Positions 9,201-18,159 are shown, counted from the first letter of the stretch. The stretch: DNA of 64,000 bases from G963662905 sp963676415 (GCA_963676415.1 OY781097.1:3038001-3102000), one strand, 5' to 3'. Notes: generated by a model not told the origin, from the letters alone. Numbers and translations: made by a program.

Positions 9201-9665
9201 ATGGAAAATAATAAACGTAAAGAACTTAAAGTCTCCGCACTCGAAAACGGAACCGTGATCGATCATATCCCTTCTAAATCAGTGTTTACCGTGATTCGTA
9301 TTCTTGGACTCGAACATAGCGAAAACCCAATGACTTTCGGAACAAACCTCGAAAGCAAAAAATATGGCACTAAAGGTATTATTAAGGTGAGCAATAAGTT
9401 TTTCGAAGAAGACGAAATGCGTAAAATTGCCTTCGCTGCCCCGAATGCTACACTTATCGAAATTAAAGATTTTCAGGTTGTTGCAAAACGTCAGGTGGAA
9501 CTCCCCGATGAAGTGGTCGGCATTGTGCGCTGCTTTAACCCAAAGTGTATTACCAATCATCAAAAGGTAACGCAAAAATTTGATGTGCTCGATAAGGAAG
9601 ATCTTAGGTTGCATTGTCATTACTGCGAAAAAATCACAAAAAAAGAAAACATGGAGTTTCTATAG
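9201..9665 (+). CDS. pyrI: Aspartate carbamoyltransferase regulatory chain
   Basis: 154 residues, standard PyrI size. The N-terminal allosteric nucleotide-binding domain starts KELKVSALENGTVIDHIP, and the C-terminal zinc domain has two Cys pairs (CFNPKCITN and HCHYCEK) that bind the zinc needed to contact PyrB. It follows pyrB at 28 bases, and a terminator lies 38 bases after its stop, so pyrBI is a closed two-gene operon. Confidence 0.98.
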   Translation: MENNKRKELKVSALENGTVIDHIPSKSVFTVIRILGLEHSENPMTFGTNLESKKYGTKGIIKVSNKFFEEDEMRKIAFAAPNATLIEIKDFQVVAKRQVELPDEVVGIVRCFNPKCITNHQKVTQKFDVLDKEDLRLHCHYCEKITKKENMEFL

Positions 9666-9703
9666 AAATCTGTTCTGATTCAATCAGGCTAAATTGATAT
9701 TAT

Positions 9704-9732
9704 ACCGGATGCTTTTTGTGTCCGGTTTTTTT
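9704..9732 (+). terminator. Terminator of pyrBI
   Basis: ACCGGA (9704-9709) pairs with TCCGGT (9721-9726) across an 11-base loop, followed by a T run. Confidence 0.8.
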
Positions 9733-9802
9733 GTGTTTTCTTGTTTGTATTTTATGCTTTCCTTCAGGATGTTCAAAAATGGAATTGAGAAAAGTATGAA
9801 TA

Positions 9803-9852
9803 ATTGGATTCAGATCCAGTAATTTTAATGAATTGCTGGATTTGAATCCAAT
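9803..9852. repeat. 22-bp inverted repeat between pyrI and the rhomboid gene
   Basis: Arms 9803-9824 and 9831-9852 are complementary at 20 of 22 positions around a 6-base loop. No T or A run flanks either side, so it is not a normal intrinsic terminator, and pyrI already has its own. It may be a small mobile palindromic element or an mRNA-stabilising 3' hairpin for the minus-strand operon that ends at 9974. Confidence 0.7.
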
Positions 9853-9973
9853 ATTTCATATTAATCCCACTTAATCATCCAGTACGCTAGGGGAGGATCC
9901 GCAATGAAAGATTCATCTTAATCCTATTGGAGTGCTTGCAGTCAGTAAGGAAACGTACGCTAAATTCTACTGC

Positions 9974-10588
9974 CTAAAAGCTTAAGCCAATTTCATGAAG
10001 AAAATGCAAGCCCAGCGAAGGTTTCAAAATCAATGTAAAAACAAGACCATAAACGGCGCCCCAGAAATGGGAATCATGGCCAATATTATCGTTGGCTTTT
10101 TTGCTCATATAAGCCGAATAAACCAGATATAATGCGCCAAAAACCACAGCAGGAATATCGATGGGGATGAAAAAAAAGCGAATACCGGCCAGAGGGTTGA
10201 AAACAATGCTGGAAAATACGACCGCAGAAACAGCCCCACTTGCGCCAACGGCATTGTAATATACATTATCCTTATGCTTTCCAAAAGCCGATAAAACGGA
10301 TAAACCCAGCCCTCCAATATACAATAATAAAAAGTAAAACCATGATTTTGAATCGAATATGAGCTCATAGTATAGTTCTGTTGCACGGCCAAATGAATAT
10401 AACACAAACATATTGACAAACAAATGCCAGTAATCTGCATGAATAAGGCCGTAGGATAAGAACCTCCAATATTCCCCGGAGTTCTTTATAAACCAGGGAT
10501 TGAATTTTAAAAGGTCAAACCATTTGCTTTGCTGAAAAGCAATAATGGATACAACAATTGTTATCCCGATAATAATGATGCTGATCAT
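9974..10588 (-). CDS. Rhomboid-family intramembrane serine protease
   Basis: 204 residues with about six membrane helices. Rhomboid hallmarks are present: HADYWHLFVNM (the H-x4-H-x2-N oxyanion region), GASGAVSAVVF with the catalytic Ser of G-x-S-G, and HFWGAVYGLVF with the catalytic His. It should cleave membrane-protein substrates within the bilayer; the substrate is unknown. I set the start at ATG 10588 (MISIIIIG): it begins 1 base after the stop of the upstream gene, and the longer reading lies wholly inside that gene. It is the last gene of a four-gene minus-strand operon starting at 15288. Confidence 0.92.
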   Translation of the reverse strand: MISIIIIGITIVVSIIAFQQSKWFDLLKFNPWFIKNSGEYWRFLSYGLIHADYWHLFVNMFVLYSFGRATELYYELIFDSKSWFYFLLLYIGGLGLSVLSAFGKHKDNVYYNAVGASGAVSAVVFSSIVFNPLAGIRFFFIPIDIPAVVFGALYLVYSAYMSKKANDNIGHDSHFWGAVYGLVFTLILKPSLGLHFLHEIGLSF

Positions 10589-10589
10589 A

Positions 10590-11417
10590 TTATTTGTTTC
10601 CGGTGATAACCTGTCCGCTTTCGTAATCCAGTTCTGATCCAAACATACTGTGCGGTATCAGATAAACAAGCAATAAAGCTATGGATGCAGCAATGACCCA
10701 GCCCCTGTGTTTTGGGTTTTGATATGCCTTGAAGGAAGCTACGGCCCACATGATAAAACCAAAAAGTAGTTTATTGTCTGTAAGGTCTTTGCCCATTGGC
10801 CAGCCTGTCCAATAAGCGTCAAAAGCGTATTTCTGCACGATCGGTCCAAGAATCAACCCACCGACTAACAGGAGTACAGTTGTGACGAAAGTGTAAGCCA
10901 GGATCATCTTGCCCCGGATCAAAGCTTCGATGCCTGTGCGCAGGGAGAAGATCATGGCAAAAAACATAAAAAAGATATGGGGAATTAAAACATATGCGGG
11001 CACTGCTCCTTTAAAACGAATAACAACAGCTTTTTCGGTCAGTTGAAATGTGCGGCCTCCTTTAGTGAGTTCAATTTTATAGGCTACTTTTCCAGCTGCC
11101 GGCTGCGATGGGATTTGCATCTCCAGCCTACCATCTACCATTTGCATCTTTTTTTCTGTCCAGTCATCAGGGCTGTTCAGCCTTCGGTATGAATAGTTTC
11201 CGCTAATTTCTACATTTCCTTTAGTATCAAATAGGTTAATGGCAGGAGCCCCGCTTTCACTTGATCGGAGTAGTTTATAGGAAATATTTTGCCCATCGAC
11301 ATCTATCGTTCCTTTTACAGGATATGTGGGGCCGGTCATCCGCTGGAAAATTGCCAGCGATGCCATAAGAATAAAGCTTAGGATCCAGAAAAGAATAGAT
11401 TTTGTTTGGTAATTCAT
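10590..11417 (-). CDS. Multi-pass membrane protein, unknown function
   Basis: 275 residues. One N-terminal membrane segment (residues 8-24) is followed by a beta-rich extracytoplasmic domain (about 30-140, with repeated Y-x-Y/K-x-E strand patterns). About four further membrane helices (150-170, 180-205, 222-240, 248-265) contain a PHIFFMFFAMIF segment with a His in the membrane. I recognise no enzymatic motif. It is tightly packed between the CDF transporter (16-base gap) and the rhomboid protease (1-base gap), so the products may act in one membrane process. The soluble domain could be an adhesion or ligand-binding sandwich, which is speculative. Confidence 0.7.
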   Translation of the reverse strand: MNYQTKSILFWILSFILMASLAIFQRMTGPTYPVKGTIDVDGQNISYKLLRSSESGAPAINLFDTKGNVEISGNYSYRRLNSPDDWTEKKMQMVDGRLEMQIPSQPAAGKVAYKIELTKGGRTFQLTEKAVVIRFKGAVPAYVLIPHIFFMFFAMIFSLRTGIEALIRGKMILAYTFVTTVLLLVGGLILGPIVQKYAFDAYWTGWPMGKDLTDNKLLFGFIMWAVASFKAYQNPKHRGWVIAASIALLLVYLIPHSMFGSELDYESGQVITGNK

Positions 11418-11433
11418 CGTTTTTGTACTTGGG

Positions 11434-12324
11434 TTAGTCTTTATTTAATATTTCTTTAGGGTGTTTGCTGTTATATTCAAATTGATAAGTTGTATGCTTG
11501 ATGTTAAAATCATTCAAAAGTACGGCATCTGCCTTTTCTTTCAATGGTTCCAGTTCCGAAACCTTTAAGTCTTCCCGGAGGTCGATATGGGCTTCAAAGT
11601 GGATTTCATTTTCGTCAAGTTGCCAGATGTGAACATGATGAATACCTTCAATTTGCGGTATTTGTTCAATTTTTTTGCAAATTGTGTGTAAATTAATCCC
11701 TGCCGGACTGGATTGCAGGAGGATATTGCCCGACTGCCGTATGATTTTCCAGCTTTCCCACATAAGATAAAGGGCTATCAATAGGGTGATGAGCGGATCG
11801 ATCCAGTGAATATCAAAGAAGAGCATCAATAATCCTCCAAAAATAACGGCCAACGAAGAAAGTGTGTCGCCCAGCATATGGAGATAAGCCGAACGGATGT
11901 TCAGGCTGCCTTTTTTAAACGAATGCAGCAGGAGCATTGATAAAATATTGGCCACAAGTCCTATGGAGGCAACCCAAAGCATGATGTTGGTTTGGACGTC
12001 CAACGGCTGGAAAAACCGTTCGTATGCCTCGGTTATTAAAAAAAGGCTCATGCCAAATAACAAAGAAGCATTAAACAGCGCTGCCAGTATTTCAGCACGT
12101 TTGTACCCAAAAGTTCTTTTTTTGTCAGCTTGTTTTTGTCCTATTTTTCTTGCAAAAAAGCTGATTATCAATGATAAAGCATCGCTTAGATTGTGAAATG
12201 CATCCGAAATCAGGGCCAGGCTTCCTGATATCAAGCCTCCTGCAAATTCTGCCGCAGTGATGAGCAGGTTTAAAAAAATGGTGAGCAGTAATTTGCCTCC
12301 TTTACTATCGTGATGATGTCCCAT
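11434..12324 (-). CDS. Cation diffusion facilitator (CzcD/ZitB-type metal efflux)
   Basis: 296 residues with six predicted membrane helices and a cytoplasmic C-terminal domain. The metal site is evident: SDAFHNLSDALSL in TM2 (H-x3-D) and HMLGDTLSSLA in TM5 (H-x3-D), the HD-HD set typical of Zn/Cd transporters. The N-terminus is His-rich (GHHHD). The C-terminal part has HHVHIWQLDENEIHFEAHID, the usual dimeric metal-sensing fold. It probably exports zinc or a similar divalent ion by proton antiport. Its ATG follows directly on the stop codon of the upstream gene (TAAATG, 12327-12322), which implies coupled translation. Confidence 0.93.
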   Translation of the reverse strand: MGHHHDSKGGKLLLTIFLNLLITAAEFAGGLISGSLALISDAFHNLSDALSLIISFFARKIGQKQADKKRTFGYKRAEILAALFNASLLFGMSLFLITEAYERFFQPLDVQTNIMLWVASIGLVANILSMLLLHSFKKGSLNIRSAYLHMLGDTLSSLAVIFGGLLMLFFDIHWIDPLITLLIALYLMWESWKIIRQSGNILLQSSPAGINLHTICKKIEQIPQIEGIHHVHIWQLDENEIHFEAHIDLREDLKVSELEPLKEKADAVLLNDFNIKHTTYQFEYNSKHPKEILNKD

Positions 12325-15288
12325 TTAGTATTTCTTTTCTCCTTTTTCGATTGCATTATAAATTACTTGCTGAATGCGTGTTCGGATATTATTTTCTATT
12401 AAAACACGATTGGAAGCGCTCGGGTTTATCCTGTTGCAAATAAAAACGTAAACCAAATTGTTTTTGGGGTCTGCCCAGGTGTATGTTCCTGTAAAACCAC
12501 TGTGGCCAAAGCTTTCGGGAGGAGCACTGATGCACACAGGCCCGAGGCCGTCGTTTTCAAGGGGTGGCTTGTCAAATCCAAGTCCCCTGCGATTGTCTTT
12601 TTCGGGGAATTGGTATTGGGTAAACTGTTCGATGGTTTCAGTATTCAGGTATTTTTTCCCGTTATAAATTCCGCCCTGCAGTAACATCTGCATGAGTGCA
12701 GCAACATCATGTGCATTGCCAAACAAGCCCGCATGGCCGCACACGCCACCGAGCATTGCAGCTCCATAGTCGTGCACATCGCCCCGGATTAACTGAAAAC
12801 GGAAAAAAGTATCTTTTTCGGTGGGCGCGATGAGCTCTCTTGGAAAGCGCTCCCTGGGCAGAAAGCTTAAAGACTTTAAGCCCATTGGACGATAAAAAAC
12901 CGAGTCGATCCAAAGCTCGAATTTTTGGTTGATAATTTTTTCTATAGCTTCCTTAAGCAAATAAAACCCGAGGTCGCTGTATTTGTATTCATCTTTTTCG
13001 AGAAGTTCAGAATCGAAAATCCTTTGAAAAAGAGTATCGCGATAGCTATTGAGCAAATAAAGGCTGTCGGCTACCCGGATTTCATAAAGGTCTTGTTTGT
13101 GGCTGCGATACAAAATGCTATCGGGTCGGCCTTCTTCGGTTATGGTTTCTAAGTAAAATGGAATCCAGGGTTCCAGCCTCGCCTGATGAGCCATTATTTG
13201 TTTTATGCTAATGCCTTCTTTGTTGCTTCCCTTGAGGGAAGGGAGGTAATCGGAAAGCGGTTTGTTTATGTTCATAGCGCTATCTTCCTGCAATTTCATG
13301 ACAGCCAGTGTTGTGGCGAGTATTTTTGTCAGGGATGCCAAATCATAAATATTGTTGGAGTTGGTCTTTTGTAAGCTGTCGTTGCTGAGGTAGCCAAACG
13401 AACGGTCGTAAATTATTTTACCGTTTCGGGCAATCAAAACCTGACCGCCGGGATAAGCCATTGAATCCAGGCCGTTTTGGATTATTGTATCAATGGGTTT
13501 TAACTCATTCGGGTCGATGAGTTCGTGTGCGGCAGAACCGGCTTCCAAAGGACGTTCAATTATAGTTTCGATGCCGCTTCCACTAGGGTATTTTTCATTG
13601 GCAGCCACAGGAAGCTTGCCTTTTGCAGCCAGCTCACCGCAGAGGATTTTTGCGCTGGCTTTCTGGGCATCAGCCAGATATTGATAGGATACACATATGG
13701 CTTCAATGTTTACCTCATTTTTGAAAAACCGAAGCGCATACGGACTGGTGAAGAAATTTAATATCAATTTGTTTTGTAGCTGCAATTGATTAATAAGCCT
13801 GATACTTTCTTCGCTTATGCCAAAATTTTTGGATGGACGATTATCGGTATTAAGGAAATTTACAACAATAAAGTCATAGGATTTTAAGTCGCGCAGCAGT
13901 TGTGTTTTATCCTGAAGAGTCGTTTTTTTGGAATTGAAAGTGTAGAAATCAGCCTTTTGGTGTTTTTTGAATTCATTATTGAAATGATTCCTTCTGCGTT
14001 CATCAATATTCAGCACGGCAATATGGGTGTCTGCTTCATCATTGAGGAAGGGGATTATTTCGTTTCTATTTTTCAGCAAGCTTATGGCATTTTCAAAAAT
14101 CTGTGATCTTAAAAGTCTGTCTTCGGCGGTGTTTAATACGGGTTTAATAGCTTTTAAATCAGGAATGCTTTTTTTGTTGAGACCATGCAAGTATTTGTGC
14201 ACCAATATTTTTTGGCAATGTTGGTTCAATTCTGTTTCGCTGTAATTTCCTTTCTGTATTGATTTTTTAATTGCTTTGATGCTGGCCGGGATATTTTCAG
14301 GGATCAGCAGAATATCGTTTCCGGCCTTCAAAGCATTCAAAGCTGCCTGTCCGGGACGAAGTCGTGCACTGGCTCCGGCCATATCCAGGCCATCGGTTAT
14401 AATCAGTCCTTGAAAGCCAAGTTCTTGTTGTAAGAGTTGTTTCACAATCATTTCCGACATGGAGGAGGGGAGTTTCAGGCTGTCTTGTAGTTCAGGTACA
14501 TAAAGATGCCCTGTCATGATGGCTTCAATTTTATGTTCAATTAACTCCTTGAAGGGCAGGAGTTCTATGCTGTCTAAGCGTTGCCTGTTGTGTTTGATTA
14601 CCGGAAGGCTGTAATGACTGTCGCTGTCTGTATCGCCATGTCCGGGAAAATGCTTGGCTACAGGCATAATATTGCAGGTTTCAAGGCCATCAATGAAAGC
14701 GTTGCATTTTTCTGCTACGCGCCTGGGATTATCCCCAAATGAACGTGCGTTGATTACCGGGTTGTTTTCATTGTTGTTTACATCTGCAACCGGTGCAAAA
14801 TTTATCTGAACGCCGAGAGCCCTGAGTTTTCGTCCGATTTGCTTACCCATTCTTTTGATATAGGAGTTGTCCTGTAAAGCCCCTAATGTCATTTGGTTAG
14901 GATAAGAAAATGTGCCTTTTAACCGCCAGCCCAGGCCGGTTTCTGCGTCCATACTAATAAACAGGGGGACCTTGCTGATTTCTTGCCAGCGTTTTGTTAA
15001 AATACCCTGTTGGTAGGGATTGCCCTGAAAAAATACCAGTCCGCCAATTCCATATCTCTTGATTATGTAGTCAATTTCTTTGTAATCCGATTCCTTTTTA
15101 TTGCTGTAAACCCGCAGGAATATGCATTGTGCAGCTTTTTGTTCGATGCTCATTTCCTTCATGGCTGAGTCTGCCCGGTATTTTGCCTTTTGAAGCAACA
15201 GGCTGTCCTGGCTTTGTTGCGCTGTCAGGCTCAATGAAATGATCATTATAAAAATGAAGGAGGCTATTGTGTGTTTTATGAGCGTCAT
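12325..15288 (-). CDS. GH3 beta-N-acetylhexosaminidase (NagZ-like) fused to a beta-lactamase/transpeptidase-like domain
   Basis: 987 residues from the ATG at 15288. A signal peptide ends ...SLTAQQS, so it is exported. The first part (about 40-380) is a GH3 NagZ-type barrel with KHFPGHGDTDSDSHYSLP and the nucleophile Asp in IITDGLDMAGAS. A GH3 C-terminal-like alpha/beta segment follows (about 380-590). The last part (about 610-985) is a class C beta-lactamase/D-alanyl-transpeptidase-like serine hydrolase: DLASLTKILATT (S-x-x-K), YSDLGFYLL (Y-x-x) and GHSGFTGT (H-x-G). The pair suggests trimming of both glycan and peptide stems of peptidoglycan fragments. An upstream ATG at 15324 is rejected because a -7 box (15310-15303) lies downstream of it. 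Confidence 0.9.
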   Translation of the reverse strand: MTLIKHTIASFIFIMIISLSLTAQQSQDSLLLQKAKYRADSAMKEMSIEQKAAQCIFLRVYSNKKESDYKEIDYIIKRYGIGGLVFFQGNPYQQGILTKRWQEISKVPLFISMDAETGLGWRLKGTFSYPNQMTLGALQDNSYIKRMGKQIGRKLRALGVQINFAPVADVNNNENNPVINARSFGDNPRRVAEKCNAFIDGLETCNIMPVAKHFPGHGDTDSDSHYSLPVIKHNRQRLDSIELLPFKELIEHKIEAIMTGHLYVPELQDSLKLPSSMSEMIVKQLLQQELGFQGLIITDGLDMAGASARLRPGQAALNALKAGNDILLIPENIPASIKAIKKSIQKGNYSETELNQHCQKILVHKYLHGLNKKSIPDLKAIKPVLNTAEDRLLRSQIFENAISLLKNRNEIIPFLNDEADTHIAVLNIDERRRNHFNNEFKKHQKADFYTFNSKKTTLQDKTQLLRDLKSYDFIVVNFLNTDNRPSKNFGISEESIRLINQLQLQNKLILNFFTSPYALRFFKNEVNIEAICVSYQYLADAQKASAKILCGELAAKGKLPVAANEKYPSGSGIETIIERPLEAGSAAHELIDPNELKPIDTIIQNGLDSMAYPGGQVLIARNGKIIYDRSFGYLSNDSLQKTNSNNIYDLASLTKILATTLAVMKLQEDSAMNINKPLSDYLPSLKGSNKEGISIKQIMAHQARLEPWIPFYLETITEEGRPDSILYRSHKQDLYEIRVADSLYLLNSYRDTLFQRIFDSELLEKDEYKYSDLGFYLLKEAIEKIINQKFELWIDSVFYRPMGLKSLSFLPRERFPRELIAPTEKDTFFRFQLIRGDVHDYGAAMLGGVCGHAGLFGNAHDVAALMQMLLQGGIYNGKKYLNTETIEQFTQYQFPEKDNRRGLGFDKPPLENDGLGPVCISAPPESFGHSGFTGTYTWADPKNNLVYVFICNRINPSASNRVLIENNIRTRIQQVIYNAIEKGEKKY

Positions 15289-15302
15289 GCTAAATCTTTT
15301 TG

Positions 15303-15310
15303 CAAAAATA
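15303..15310 (-). promoter_or_regulatory. Candidate -7 box of the NagZ operon
   Basis: On the minus strand this reads TATTTTTG (TAnnTTTG), ending 14 bases before the ATG at 15288. No -33 TTTG at the right distance. It also fixes the gene start by placing the longer ATG upstream of the promoter. Confidence 0.45.
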
Positions 15311-15447
15311 AAAAAGCATTTCATACTACTTCTGCTATTGGTGATTTAATGAGAATAAATGGAAATAGTACGAAATCAGACTTTTGATAAAACATTTTTC
15401 GGAAAAACACGTATGAAGTAGGACGCAATTTATTGGAGGAGTATGTG

Positions 15448-16851
15448 ATGGTTAGAATACGGGCGACGATAATATATGTTTTGGTTTTGTTTTCCGGTTT
15501 ATCATGCAGCCACCTGAGTGCTCAGGATGTAGATGATAATAAGGAAATTACAAGGATGTTATTTGTTTTTGATGCCTCGCAAAGCATGGCCGGAAGGTGG
15601 CAGAGCGATATTAAATTTAATATAGCGCGAAGGCTTTTTGTTAAAATGCTCGACAGCCTGAAATCTGTTCCTGATTTGCAAATAGCTTTGCGCGTATATG
15701 GCCATCAGCATCATTACCCGCCACAAGTTTGTACCGACTCCAAACTCGAAGTCCCTTTTGCCAATAATAATGTGCCGCGCATCAAAGAAGTGTTGAAACA
15801 GCTGAGGCCCAACGGAACGACCCCTATTGCTTATTCACTCGAACAATCGGTCAACGATTTCCCTGCCTGCGATAATTGCCGCAATATTGTTGTGTTGATT
15901 ACAGATGGAATTGAAGAATGTGGTGGCGATCCATGTGCAGTCAGCCTTAAATTACAACAGCAAGGTATATTCCTGCGCCCTTTTGTTATCGGCGTGGGCG
16001 GTGATTTTTCAAGGGCTTTTGAATGTGTGGGGACTTATCTCGATGCTTCCACTGAGGATAATTTTCGCTCAGCTTTAGATATTGTGGTTACCAATGTGTT
16101 GAATAAAACTTCTGCGCAGGTGAATATCCTGGATGCTTACGGGAATCCTCGCGAAACGGATGTGGTATTTTCAATCATAGAAAACCGTACCGGCAAAACT
16201 GTGCGGAACTATGTGCAAACCCTTAATCATAAAGGTGTTCCTGATACAATCAATATTGATCCGCTTAAGGTTTACGACCTTCTTGTGCATACAGTTCCTC
16301 CCTCGCGCACCGATAGTATCGTACTACAATCGGGAATTCATAATTACCTGCCGGCCGAAGCCGCAACAGGTTATTTGCGTATAAAGGAAAAAGGAAAAGG
16401 ACGGTTTTTTACTACAAATGTTAGTTGCCTGATACGTCAACATGGTAAAAATGAAATACTTACTGTTCAGGACATGAGCCAAACCGAACGCTACCGTACA
16501 GGTGCCTATGATATCGAAGTGCTTGTAAATCCACGATTTAATGTTAATAATGTTGTTGTAAGCCAGAACCATACTACAATTGTGGAAGTGCCCAGCCCGG
16601 GATATGCAGCAATTAAATTTAATGCAGGAGGTAAGGGAGCGCTCTTTCAATTACAGGGAAATGATATGATATGGATTAAAAATATTGATGTCAAAAATCC
16701 TGATACTAAGCTTTATCCATTAATGCCGGGAAATTATAAAATAGTATGGCGTAGTGTCTATGCGCACAGGATTTTATATACATTCGAACGTGATTTTGAA
16801 GTGCGCTCAGGATTGACAACAGGTATTGAAGCGCAATTTGGGGGGAGATAA
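15448..16851 (+). CDS. Secreted von Willebrand factor A domain protein
   Basis: 467 residues. The leader ends LSCSHLSAQD, so the product is secreted or surface-located. A VWA domain (about 35-215) carries the MIDAS motif FDASQSMAG (D-x-S-x-S) with further metal-site residues in RPNGTTPIAYSL (Thr) and LITDGIEECGGDPC (Asp). Its several cysteines could form disulphides. The remainder is made of beta-sandwich repeats. It likely binds a protein or matrix partner through Mg; the partner is unknown. The ATG at 15448 is chosen over an earlier in-frame TTG because GGAGGA at 15435-15440 sits 7 bases before it, one of the few Shine-Dalgarno matches here. Confidence 0.82.
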   Translation: MVRIRATIIYVLVLFSGLSCSHLSAQDVDDNKEITRMLFVFDASQSMAGRWQSDIKFNIARRLFVKMLDSLKSVPDLQIALRVYGHQHHYPPQVCTDSKLEVPFANNNVPRIKEVLKQLRPNGTTPIAYSLEQSVNDFPACDNCRNIVVLITDGIEECGGDPCAVSLKLQQQGIFLRPFVIGVGGDFSRAFECVGTYLDASTEDNFRSALDIVVTNVLNKTSAQVNILDAYGNPRETDVVFSIIENRTGKTVRNYVQTLNHKGVPDTINIDPLKVYDLLVHTVPPSRTDSIVLQSGIHNYLPAEAATGYLRIKEKGKGRFFTTNVSCLIRQHGKNEILTVQDMSQTERYRTGAYDIEVLVNPRFNVNNVVVSQNHTTIVEVPSPGYAAIKFNAGGKGALFQLQGNDMIWIKNIDVKNPDTKLYPLMPGNYKIVWRSVYAHRILYTFERDFEVRSGLTTGIEAQFGGR

Positions 16852-16865
16852 TTCTTTTGACAGCA

Positions 16866-17026
16866 ATGAGTGCCTGTCCATAGAATCGGGTTTCTGAACT
16901 AGAAATTTCGATAACGAGGCTTGCGCAGCCCGAAAAAGCAGAGTCCGCGAAGTTTCGGGATGAGCATTTTTAGGGCAAGTCCCGTAGTTACGGGAAAGTT
17001 AGCGGACTTTATAGACGGAAACTAAT
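16866..17026. repeat. 161-bp inverted-repeat-bounded structured element
   Basis: The ends 16866-16884 and 17008-17026 are imperfect inverted repeats (13 of 19 positions). Inside, AGTCCGC (16942 on) can pair with GCGGACT (17002 on), and CCCGTAGTTACGGG (16981-16994) forms its own hairpin. The element has no ORF and is richer in GC than the flanks. The end motif GAGTGCCTGTCCA (16868-16880) recurs as GAGTGCTTGTCCA at 20662-20674. This looks like a short non-autonomous palindromic (MITE-like) element; a structured RNA is the alternative. Confidence 0.5.
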
Positions 17027-17116
17027 TAAACCTTTTCCGATTTGGTATGTCATATTGCCGATAAAGCTCTTAGCCTGCAATGATTTTGCAAAAGGCTAAT
17101 AATAAATAACTCAGAT

Positions 17117-17674
17117 TTGCGGCACGATAAGGAAGAACAGCTATTGGATTGGATACGCGACGGAAACTATGATCGCGACAAAATTTTCCGTTATCTGATG
17201 AATGAATATCAGGAGCGGGTATATTACCATGTGCGCCGGATTGTTATTGACCATGATGATACGAATGATGTGGTACAGAACACTTTTATTAAAGTGTGGA
17301 ATAATATGGACAGCTTTCGTGCAGAATCAGGCTTTTTTACGTGGATTTACCGTATTGCAACAAATGAGTCGTTGAACCTTTTAAAGAAAAAAAGCCGTAG
17401 GTTTTTTTTGCCGATAAGCGATTATGAACATCAACTGGAACAAAAGCTCGACCAAAGTGATTTTGATGGCGATGAACTGCAAAAGGAATTGCAAAAAGCA
17501 ATATTGAAACTTCCCGAAAAACAACGTGTTGTTTTTAACATGAAATATTTTGATGAACTTAAATATGAGCAGATGTCGAAAATACTCGGAACATCAGAAG
17601 GAGCTTTGAAAGCCTCCTACCATCATGCCGTTAAAAAGATTGAAAAACATATGCTTGCAACTTTAAACGATTAA
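17117..17674 (+). CDS. ECF-type RNA polymerase sigma factor
   Basis: 185 residues. Region 2 is clear (DDTNDVVQNTFIKVWNNM, then FFTWIYRIATNESLNLLKK) and so is region 4 (LPEKQRVVFNMKYFDELKYEQMSKIL, then TSEGALKASYHHAVKKIEK). It should direct RNA polymerase to a dedicated promoter set. No ATG exists in frame before residue 28 and an upstream in-frame stop is at 17081, so the start is probably the TTG at 17117, giving a normal-length N-terminus. Two genes follow closely (33 and 11 bases), encoding a one-pass membrane protein and a periplasmic Spy-like protein. These form a common Bacteroidota set in which the partners probably act as anti-sigma factor and sensor. Confidence 0.92.
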   Translation: MRHDKEEQLLDWIRDGNYDRDKIFRYLMNEYQERVYYHVRRIVIDHDDTNDVVQNTFIKVWNNMDSFRAESGFFTWIYRIATNESLNLLKKKSRRFFLPISDYEHQLEQKLDQSDFDGDELQKELQKAILKLPEKQRVVFNMKYFDELKYEQMSKILGTSEGALKASYHHAVKKIEKHMLATLND

Positions 17675-17707
17675 TAGTTTATGTTGTCTTAGTAATTGGA
17701 GGTAATC

Positions 17708-18148
17708 ATGAAAACAAAAAAGAATATTTTGCAAATAAAGTCAGATCGGCTTAAAAAAGAGCCTTTTAGAGTTCCGGAGGCATATTTTGACTCACTGGAA
17801 AATGAAATCAGGAAACGGATTTCTGAAACAGAGAGACGGAATAATACCTACATTGGTTATATCAAATATGCTGCTGCCGCTGTATTTTTTATTGTAGCCC
17901 TTTCGTGGGCAGTGCTGCAAATGTCCACAACGCCTAATGCAGCTGACAATCAAATGGATATGGAAACGTCTTTGGTTTTGAATGATTTATCCGAATATGA
18001 AATGATGAATTTCCTTGAAGGGGATACGGCCTATGATCTTGAAATAGGAATAAATTTTGATATACCGGGATTGGAATCCGATACTTCTGGAATTATTAGC
18101 TATCTTGTGGATAATGATGTTTCTTTGGATTTAATTTATGATATGTAA
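17708..18148 (+). CDS. Single-pass membrane protein, probable anti-sigma partner
   Basis: 146 residues. The cytoplasmic N-terminus contains PFRVPEAYFDSLENEI, a motif I associate with small proteins encoded after ECF sigma genes in Bacteroidota. One membrane helix (about 57-76) and an acidic extracytoplasmic tail follow. There is no zinc-finger (ZAS) motif, so an anti-sigma role is inferred from context and topology only. The ATG at 17708 is preceded by GGAGG (17698-17702), which decides it over an in-frame TTG at 17696. Confidence 0.7.
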   Translation: MKTKKNILQIKSDRLKKEPFRVPEAYFDSLENEIRKRISETERRNNTYIGYIKYAAAAVFFIVALSWAVLQMSTTPNAADNQMDMETSLVLNDLSEYEMMNFLEGDTAYDLEIGINFDIPGLESDTSGIISYLVDNDVSLDLIYDM

Positions 18149-18159
18149 TTTTGTGCCTT

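Noticed and set aside
15289..15324. Longer N-terminus of the NagZ fusion
   Set aside because: The extra ATG lies upstream of a good -7 box and adds a charged stretch before the signal peptide.
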